Origin: an uncultured Hymenobacter sp.
Lineage (GTDB): Bacteria; Bacteroidota; Bacteroidia; Cytophagales; Hymenobacteraceae
Reading direction: 5' to 3'
DNA length: 64,000 nucleotides
Assembly: GCA_913776615.1 (NCBI GenBank)
Contig: CAJYPK010000027.1
Coordinates: forward strand, 1 to 64,000
Made by a program: the position numbers and the translations under genes. Shown one piece after another: positions 59,259 through 64,000 of this stretch. Positions within the stretch are counted from its first letter, which is position 1. The number at the start of each line of letters is the position of its first letter. Under the pieces are notes generated by a model that did not search any database, was not told the origin of the DNA, and saw only the letters and a list, made by a program, of their open reading frames with translations.

Positions 59259-61199
59259 ATGAGCTACTCAAGAGACAACTGGACTCCGCGAGGAATTAAG
59301 GAGTTGGAATTGGAGGCGCAAAATGCAGTGCGCAGTATGCGAAATGGCCTGGTAGTAGCTGGGCCAGGTGCTGGCAAAACTGAATTGCTATCCCAGCGAG
59401 CCTGTTTTCTACTGGAAACAGGCACTTGCCCTCAGCCGCAGAGAATACTTGCACTTAGTTTCAAGCGTGATGCGGCGCACAACCTACGCGAACGAGTGAA
59501 GTTGCGGTGTGGACCCGTATTGGCTCAGCGTTTTGAGTCTAATACGTACGCAAGTTGGGCTAAGGGGCTATTAGACCGTTTCCGAGTCACTTTACCAAAA
59601 AACTTTCGCCCAACTTCAGATTACACACTGGATAAAAGTATTGGTAAGCCTGAGCACTATCGTGCTCAGCTTTTAGCTGTTGACCAAGATACTTATAAAG
59701 GCTTGTCACACTATGAAATTAAGCATCTGAGCCATGCTTCATTGCTAGCTAAATACCAACGCGACGTTCTTAATGCTCCAATTCAATTGCTGCAATCGGG
59801 CGAGGTAGCAAATCTTACCTACGCATGGTGGCAGACTGTTCTGCATCATCCAGACGGTTCAGTGCTCAATTTCCCTATGATTGAAGCGCTCGTTGAATTG
59901 CTTATCCGAACTAATCCGAGTATTCGGGCAATGTTACGTGCTACGTACCATTATGTATTCTTAGATGAGTTTCAAGATACTACTAGTACTCAGTACAGAA
60001 TACTAAAAGCAGCGTTTCACGATTCGGCGGCTGTTTTTACAGCCGTTGGAGACAACAAGCAATCTATTATGCGCTGGGCGGGGGCAGATATTGATGTTTT
60101 TGATACTTTCGCTCGTGAGTTCGACGCTACTTGGCACCGGCTGACAATGAATTATCGCTCGGCCCCGTGGCTCGTAGAGATACAAGGACACTTGGCCAAA
60201 GCAATAGACCCCACAAGCACGACTCCGAAGGCAGCTGATACTGGTGAAGATGGGAGAGGGGAATGTTGTATTCTAACATTCGACCACCATGTGGCTGAAG
60301 CCGCACATGTGGCGCAACTTATTGATGGTTGGGTAAGAACAGATAATATTTCCCCTACTGAAGTTTGCATTATTGTCCGTGCGAAGGCGGCAGACTATAC
60401 GACTGCACTTCGTTCTGAGCTATTCAGGTTGGGGCTACGTAGCCGGGTGCAGGACGAGATACAAGACTTGTTAATAGAGCCGGTAGTAGTGGCTGTATTG
60501 GATACCTTTCGGTTGTGTGCGCAAAGGTGGAACCCACAGAGCTGGCAGAGGCTAATAGGCCTCGTGCTTCGACTACGTGGGCTATGCGATGTAGAGGAGA
60601 ACGGGTACAAGGCGCGTAAGGTAGCTAGTGAGGTAAATGATTTTATTATTGGCCTTCGTCCTTCTTTAAAAATTGCCCGTTCTACAGAAGAAATTAAGGA
60701 GCTTATCTATACGATAGTAGATTTTTTTGATGCGGTTACTTTCTGCCAAGGCTATGAGCAATATTTACAGGTAGATTACTTTTACGACATTATCGACCAG
60801 TGTGCGGCTATACTGAGTGAGGTGCGTAGTCAGACAACCACTTGGGTACAAGCATTAGATGAATTGACAGGCGTAGATATTGTTCCTGTCATGACTATTC
60901 ATAAAAGCAAGGGCCTAGAATACCATAGCGTAGTATTTATTGGTTTAGAAGATTCTTATTTTTTAGGTTATAAGAAAGGTAAAACTTCTTCCAAGGAAGA
61001 GGATAGTAATTTCTTTGTGGCTTTCTCTCGCGCTAAAAAGCGAGTGGTATTTACTTTCTCTTCCTTACGACCTAGTGAAAATGGTTTCGTTCAGACACAA
61101 AGTAGGGTACTAGTTTCGAGCCTTTATTCTTTATTACAAGAAGCGGGAGTCCCTATATCAAAGCCTACTAGTAATTTGCATTCAGTAGTCGTAAATTAA
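59259..61199 (+). CDS. gajB: GajB-like UvrD/Rep-type helicase (Gabija)
   Basis: Protein of 646 residues, superfamily 1A helicase. Motif I VVAGPGAGKTELL (35-41), motif II DEFQDT (236-241), motif III AVGDNKQSIMRWAGA, a motif V segment MTIHKSKGLEYHSVVFIG (about 545-560) and motif VI FVAFSRAKKRVVF. Ribosome-binding site AGAGGAG stands 8-14 bases before the ATG. GajB forms a supramolecular complex with GajA and helps it sense and act on phage DNA. It is somewhat longer than the Bacillus reference (about 494), mainly in the middle region. A strong terminator follows. Confidence 0.88.
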   Translation: MSYSRDNWTPRGIKELELEAQNAVRSMRNGLVVAGPGAGKTELLSQRACFLLETGTCPQPQRILALSFKRDAAHNLRERVKLRCGPVLAQRFESNTYASWAKGLLDRFRVTLPKNFRPTSDYTLDKSIGKPEHYRAQLLAVDQDTYKGLSHYEIKHLSHASLLAKYQRDVLNAPIQLLQSGEVANLTYAWWQTVLHHPDGSVLNFPMIEALVELLIRTNPSIRAMLRATYHYVFLDEFQDTTSTQYRILKAAFHDSAAVFTAVGDNKQSIMRWAGADIDVFDTFAREFDATWHRLTMNYRSAPWLVEIQGHLAKAIDPTSTTPKAADTGEDGRGECCILTFDHHVAEAAHVAQLIDGWVRTDNISPTEVCIIVRAKAADYTTALRSELFRLGLRSRVQDEIQDLLIEPVVVAVLDTFRLCAQRWNPQSWQRLIGLVLRLRGLCDVEENGYKARKVASEVNDFIIGLRPSLKIARSTEEIKELIYTIVDFFDAVTFCQGYEQYLQVDYFYDIIDQCAAILSEVRSQTTTWVQALDELTGVDIVPVMTIHKSKGLEYHSVVFIGLEDSYFLGYKKGKTSSKEEDSNFFVAFSRAKKRVVFTFSSLRPSENGFVQTQSRVLVSSLYSLLQEAGVPISKPTSNLHSVVVN

Positions 61200-61206
61200 A
61201 AATAAT

Positions 61207-61240
61207 AAAAGCCCCTGCCTTTGCTAAGGCAGGGGCTTTT
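61207..61240. terminator. Bidirectional terminator between Gabija and the TAC operon
   Basis: AAAAGCCCCTGCCTT and AAGGCAGGGGCTTTT form a 15-base perfect stem around TGCT, serving both converging operons. Confidence 0.92.
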
Positions 61241-61261
61241 ACTTAGAATAGAACTAAGGGC

Positions 61262-61822
61262 CTAGGCCTTTTTACTAGTTGGGGCTTTTTCCTTCTGAGG
61301 CGCAGTTGGGGCTTCGGTTTCTTTGGAGGATACAACATTGCCCTCTACATCTAATGGCTGTGATTCTTCCATGAGCCGTCGGTTTGAGCGTAGTGGTAGG
61401 CTTAGGCCAGCCAGTACAGTATCAGCCACCTTGCTCATTATCATGCCCCGTGCCGTAGAGTATGCTACCCCAACTAACGCGTTAGTCAGATGCGGAATAG
61501 GAATCTTCTGGTTAAGTTGCTCATTGAAGTAAACAAGTTCTGGTAGGTTTACTACATGAAATGATATGAAAATCCTAAATGCGCCATCTACCTGTAGTAT
61601 TTGTCCTTCTGCATCTATAGCAGCAACTTGCACCCTAATGTCAAAATTTACTTTGTTTTGGTCTAAATCAATCATCGGAATCAAGCTTACTGCCGGACTC
61701 GTGAATGCGTCTATCTGCTCTGGAAAAGCAGTAATGGGACCACTATTACTAATTTGACAAGCCAGAAAAAGGCTTTCAACAATATGAATTTGATTTAGGT
61801 CGGGCAGGTTATCAGTTGCCAT
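61262..61822 (-). CDS. SecB-like chaperone of a TAC module
   Basis: Protein of 186 residues with no signal peptide. Strands VNFDIRVQVAAIDAEGQILQ and GAFRIFISFHVVNLPELVYF, then IPHLTNALVGVAYSTARGMI and a terminal helix with LAGLSLPLRSN, follow the SecB pattern, where antiparallel strands are followed by a conserved helix near the ARE.I segment and a proline turn. The last 40 residues are charged and low in structure. It is the last gene of a toxin-antitoxin-chaperone operon, 14 bases after the antitoxin. In such systems the SecB-like chaperone protects the antitoxin from degradation. The SecB assignment is from pattern, not from a search. Confidence 0.65.
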   Translation of the reverse strand: MATDNLPDLNQIHIVESLFLACQISNSGPITAFPEQIDAFTSPAVSLIPMIDLDQNKVNFDIRVQVAAIDAEGQILQVDGAFRIFISFHVVNLPELVYFNEQLNQKIPIPHLTNALVGVAYSTARGMIMSKVADTVLAGLSLPLRSNRRLMEESQPLDVEGNVVSSKETEAPTAPQKEKAPTSKKA

Positions 61823-61836
61823 ATAGCAAGCGTAGT

Positions 61837-62292
61837 CTAAAAAATATCGTCTACCAGTGCTTCAGTCGAAACAGGCTCGAAAAAATAAGCATGGGATTGC
61901 CCACCACTATGCATTTGATGCTCGGCAAATGAATTGCCGCGTAGCGCGCGCGGTAGTCTACTTTTCATCACCGGATGCGCGTCAGCAGGCGCTGGAACAG
62001 GGAGTGGACGCATCGCTTTTACTTTGAACAGGACACCCAGCACACGCTGCATCCGGGCGGCCATCAGCAGGTTTAGGATGCGGTCGCCACGAAATAGCTG
62101 CGTGATGTAGCTAGGCGACGTGCCCACAGCTTCAGCTAGTGCGCGCCGGGTTAGTCCTTGCTCATCCATTAATGTCTCTACTTCGCTCAGGAAGTTGAAC
62201 GCTATGCTGTGCGCGGCTGCTTCGTCTTGCTCGTCTATGGTCTTCTCATCTCGGAGCTGGCGCAGGGCGGCTTTAATTTCGTCGAGTGTCAT
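61837..62292 (-). CDS. HTH antitoxin (HigA-like) with C-terminal extension
   Basis: Protein of 151 residues. The XRE-type helix-turn-helix lies at about 35-90 (MDEQGLTRRALAEAVGTSPS, then YITQLFRGDRILNLLMAARM), typical of HigA antitoxins. A proline-rich link and a C-terminal extension (about 105-151, ending STEALVDDIF) are unlike ordinary HigA. In TAC systems such an extension is the chaperone-addiction segment that makes the antitoxin depend on its SecB partner; this reading is inference. The start overlaps the toxin stop by ATGA, and the chaperone gene follows 14 bases later. Confidence 0.75.
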   Translation of the reverse strand: MTLDEIKAALRQLRDEKTIDEQDEAAAHSIAFNFLSEVETLMDEQGLTRRALAEAVGTSPSYITQLFRGDRILNLLMAARMQRVLGVLFKVKAMRPLPVPAPADAHPVMKSRLPRALRGNSFAEHQMHSGGQSHAYFFEPVSTEALVDDIF

Positions 62293-62717
62293 TCTAAAGT
62301 AGAGAAGGTGGTGTAATCGTATTCGTAGGTAGCGACGGTTTCAATCAAATTAATTTCAGCCTGGGAGTTAGCCTGTGATTTCTTTTTTAAGTGCAGACGT
62401 GCAGCAATGACCACGAAGGCAGACTTCCCGTCTGCATCTGGTAAGCTACCCTGTTTACAATACACACGGTCATTCTCCTGTCCTTTAAAAAATTTCATAG
62501 CTGCTACATCCTTGCAGCGGTCATTGATGGCTTCTTTGTCATATAATTCTCTGTTCTTATGCTGGTTTAGAATAAGCTCAACAATGTGGTCGAATTTCTT
62601 CTGATGTCGCTTGTCTTGCATAATGTAGCCCAGGAGTTCAGGTGCAAACTCCAAGTCGAGGGCGACGCACAGGCGACCATCGGCTGATTTTCGGTAAATA
62701 ACAGCGTTTCTTTTCAC
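62289..62717 (-). CDS. HigB/RelE-like toxin candidate
   Basis: Protein of 142 residues starting at GTG (62717); no ATG lies upstream in frame before a stop. The core VAAMKFFKGQENDRVYCKQ followed by SAFVVIAARLHLKKKSQANS resembles the beta-sheet and basic strand of HigB/Gp49-like RelE-superfamily mRNA interferases, where a lysine-rich strand precedes a helix. The N-terminal 50 residues are less typical. It is the first gene of a toxin-antitoxin-SecB order identical to that of the M. tuberculosis HigB1-HigA1-Rv1957 TAC operon. Toxicity is inferred from context and fold pattern. Confidence 0.6.
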   Translation of the reverse strand: MKRNAVIYRKSADGRLCVALDLEFAPELLGYIMQDKRHQKKFDHIVELILNQHKNRELYDKEAINDRCKDVAAMKFFKGQENDRVYCKQGSLPDADGKSAFVVIAARLHLKKKSQANSQAEINLIETVATYEYDYTTFSTLE

Positions 62718-62721
62718 AAAG

Positions 62722-62737
62722 TTAAGCCAGGGCTTAA
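62722..62737. promoter_or_regulatory. Perfect inverted repeat in front of the TAC operon
   Basis: TTAAGCC-AG-GGCTTAA, 7-base arms with a 2-base spacer, ends 5 bases upstream of the toxin start. The place and symmetry suit an operator bound by the HTH antitoxin for autorepression. Confidence 0.5.
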
Positions 62738-62827
62738 TTAGTTTGGTAGGTGCGTATCTGTAAGCTCTGTAGAGGCAAAGTGTATTTTTACTGCTTGTGA
62801 AGACTCAATATCTTAAAAGACAGTAAT

Positions 62828-63541
62828 TTACTCAGAAAAAAGTTGAAGTAATTTACTGGGTTCTAAGGCGCTATATTCCTGAAAGCAGATGCAGTTAGGC
62901 TTGGTGTGACGCTCAATTGTGCGGTAGTTCTTTACCACGTTTGTTAACGACACACCACCACGAGCAGCTGCCGCTAAAATGGCTGCAGCTGCCTCTTGAG
63001 CATAAGTTTTTTCGGCTCCATCGCGTTTAATGTTAGTCCAATCGACAATTATCTCACGCAGGTAGGGATTGAGCCTTACTGTTCCGGCAACATTGCGCAA
63101 GACGATATGCTGATGGACTAATTGAGGGTCATAGTCTGCCTCTAATTCCTTAATAGAGGAGAACCAACGCTGGCTGTGTGGCGTCGTGGTTCGCCAGTAA
63201 ATAGGGTTAGTCTTAGTTACCCACACGAATGGTAGCCAATCCTGCTCTAGTAGGACTAGGTCAAAATTCAGCAGTACTGGCCCGTAGAGATTGCGCCGTC
63301 TGTACCTGACGTGGATGTCTGCCGCATCGAAGAACAAATCGTACCATATCCCAAGCCGACGGTCGCCTCTATCGGAGCGTTGGGCAGTTTGCCCTAGGCT
63401 TCTCTCATGTACTACGCCGCGAGCCATGATATGTGCATGCTCAAGAAAAGTGCAGGTAGTGCGCACTGTATTGGCATGACGCAACCAGGGCACGCCCTTC
63501 TCCCTAAAAACGCGCAGCACTTCGATAGAAGGTAATTCCAT
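62828..63541 (-). CDS. Possible ADP-ribosyltransferase-like protein
   Basis: Protein of 237 residues, no signal or membrane helix. WLRHANTVRTTCTFLEHAHI followed by MARGVV recalls the first conserved block of DarT/PARP-like transferases (His22 as the NAD-contact His, then a loop before RG). LGIWYDLFFDAADIHVRYRR and NLYGPVLLNFDLVLL could be the next strands, and the C-terminal CICFQEYS could hold the catalytic Glu. No macro-domain antitoxin (DarG) is present. It lies 110 bases upstream of the toxin gene in the same direction. Proteins of this kind occur as toxins in CmdTAC-type phage defence, but I propose the family only tentatively. Confidence 0.4.
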   Translation of the reverse strand: MELPSIEVLRVFREKGVPWLRHANTVRTTCTFLEHAHIMARGVVHERSLGQTAQRSDRGDRRLGIWYDLFFDAADIHVRYRRRNLYGPVLLNFDLVLLEQDWLPFVWVTKTNPIYWRTTTPHSQRWFSSIKELEADYDPQLVHQHIVLRNVAGTVRLNPYLREIIVDWTNIKRDGAEKTYAQEAAAAILAAAARGGVSLTNVVKNYRTIERHTKPNCICFQEYSALEPSKLLQLFSE

Positions 63542-63591
63542 GTTGCTGAATAGTATTAGTAGTCAAAACTGCAAAGAGTTGGTGAATATAC

Positions 63592-63601
63592 TGTACTGTA
63601 C
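63592..63601. promoter_or_regulatory. TGTACTGTAC motif upstream of the ART-like gene
   Basis: TGTACTGTAC, about 50 bases before the ATG at 63541, matches ten of the eleven bases of the palindrome at 57246-57256. Confidence 0.35.
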
Positions 63602-63671
63602 TTCACGCTACTAATAGTCTTGCTAAAACGGGTATTTATACCTGTTTGCTAAGAGCTAATGACATTGTTTA

Positions 63672-64000
63672 TTACTCAGCTCCAAGCTTTGTGTCTTGGG
63701 CGGAAGGCGGCGATAGTTGGGCGGATAAATCGATATGACGTAGCGGATTCTGTAGCTGGGAGTAAGCCTCTTCATCAGTGATTCTATCTCCTAGCATGCC
63801 TACTGGTCTGTATCCTAATGATATAGCTGTAGAGTCCAAGTTTGTATGTAAGAGGCGTTTTGCAATATTTTGAAATGCTTGAGCATTCAGACGCTTTTTG
63901 TCTTCGCTCAGTACTTTTGCAACTTCTACTAGAGTAGTACGCTGCGTTGCCGAAATATTGGTGCTGTCGATGACTGCTTGTAAGTCTTTGACTTGCTTCT
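63672..64000 (-). CDS. C-terminal part of an unknown protein, cut by the window end
   Basis: An open minus-strand frame of 109 residues runs from the window edge to two successive TAA stops (63674-63669). The translation, KQVKDLQAVIDSTNISATQR near its beginning and SLGYRPVGMLGDRI in the middle, has a helical, charged character and ends SPPSAQDTKLGAE. I do not recognise the family. Codon use resembles the other island genes and it points the same way as the TAC and ART-like genes, 130 bases upstream of the latter. Start lies outside the window. Confidence 0.6.
   Translation of the reverse strand, partial: KQVKDLQAVIDSTNISATQRTTLVEVAKVLSEDKKRLNAQAFQNIAKRLLHTNLDSTAISLGYRPVGMLGDRITDEEAYSQLQNPLRHIDLSAQLSPPSAQDTKLGAE

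Noticed and set aside
62718..62800. Upstream extension of the HigB-like gene (frame stays open, reading KPWLNF before the GTG)
   Set aside because: No ATG, GTG or TTG start occurs in that stretch before the stop, and it overlaps the palindromic operator.

Overview
The window looks like a chromosomal segment of a Bacteroidota bacterium of the Hymenobacter/Cytophagales type. Supporting signs are high-GC genes with SusC/SusD proteins, a PorX regulator of the type IX secretion system, type III glutamine synthetase, MtaB, DUF4468 and DUF4239 proteins, and promoters that fit the Bacteroidota pattern TTG-N19-21-TAnnTTTG. Genus is an inference from protein style, not from a marker gene.

1-27.8 kb (nearly all minus strand) is a large glycan-utilisation locus. 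It reads from two adjacent GH29 fucosidases (27.5 kb) through GH3, a sialidase-like protein, a ROK repressor, a NagB/PIG-L fusion, a ROK sugar kinase, GH20 hexosaminidase, a FucP/NagP-type transporter, a GH2 and a GH92 mannosidase, and ends with SusC, SusD, a CBM9-like protein and a GH10-like hydrolase. Fucose, sialic acid, GlcNAc, alpha- and beta-mannose activities together fit N-glycans or similar glycoprotein glycans, with GlcNAc handled in the cytoplasm. The first 209 bases form a long inverted repeat that duplicates the 3' end of the first gene; this may be an assembly edge.

27.8-37.5 kb holds core genes: a Tat-exported metallophosphatase, dnaA, an HD phosphohydrolase, porX, a secreted conserved protein, an orphan FtsX-type permease and a small HTH protein. 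37.8-46.9 kb holds a PepSY-like secreted protein, a TonB receptor, a beta-helix lipoprotein, a cytochrome b561-like protein, an OmpR-type two-component system and an exported Dps-like ferritin. The PepSY-like gene and the Dps/regulator divergent region both carry TTAAG half-sites at exact 11-bp spacing, like PmrA boxes, which links them into a candidate regulon. 47-55.6 kb carries a DUF4239 protein, mtaB and a nitrogen block (amtB, DUF4468, porin, divergent glnN).

55.8-64 kb is a probable integrated defence island. A tyrosine recombinase is followed by visibly AT-richer DNA with a Gabija pair (gajA OLD-type ATPase/TOPRIM nuclease, gajB UvrD-like helicase). Convergent to it lies a toxin-antitoxin-SecB-like chaperone (TAC) operon, and behind that a protein that may be an ADP-ribosyltransferase. 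A shared TGTACTGTAC motif lies upstream of both units. Intergenic spaces throughout carry several families of palindromic repeats.
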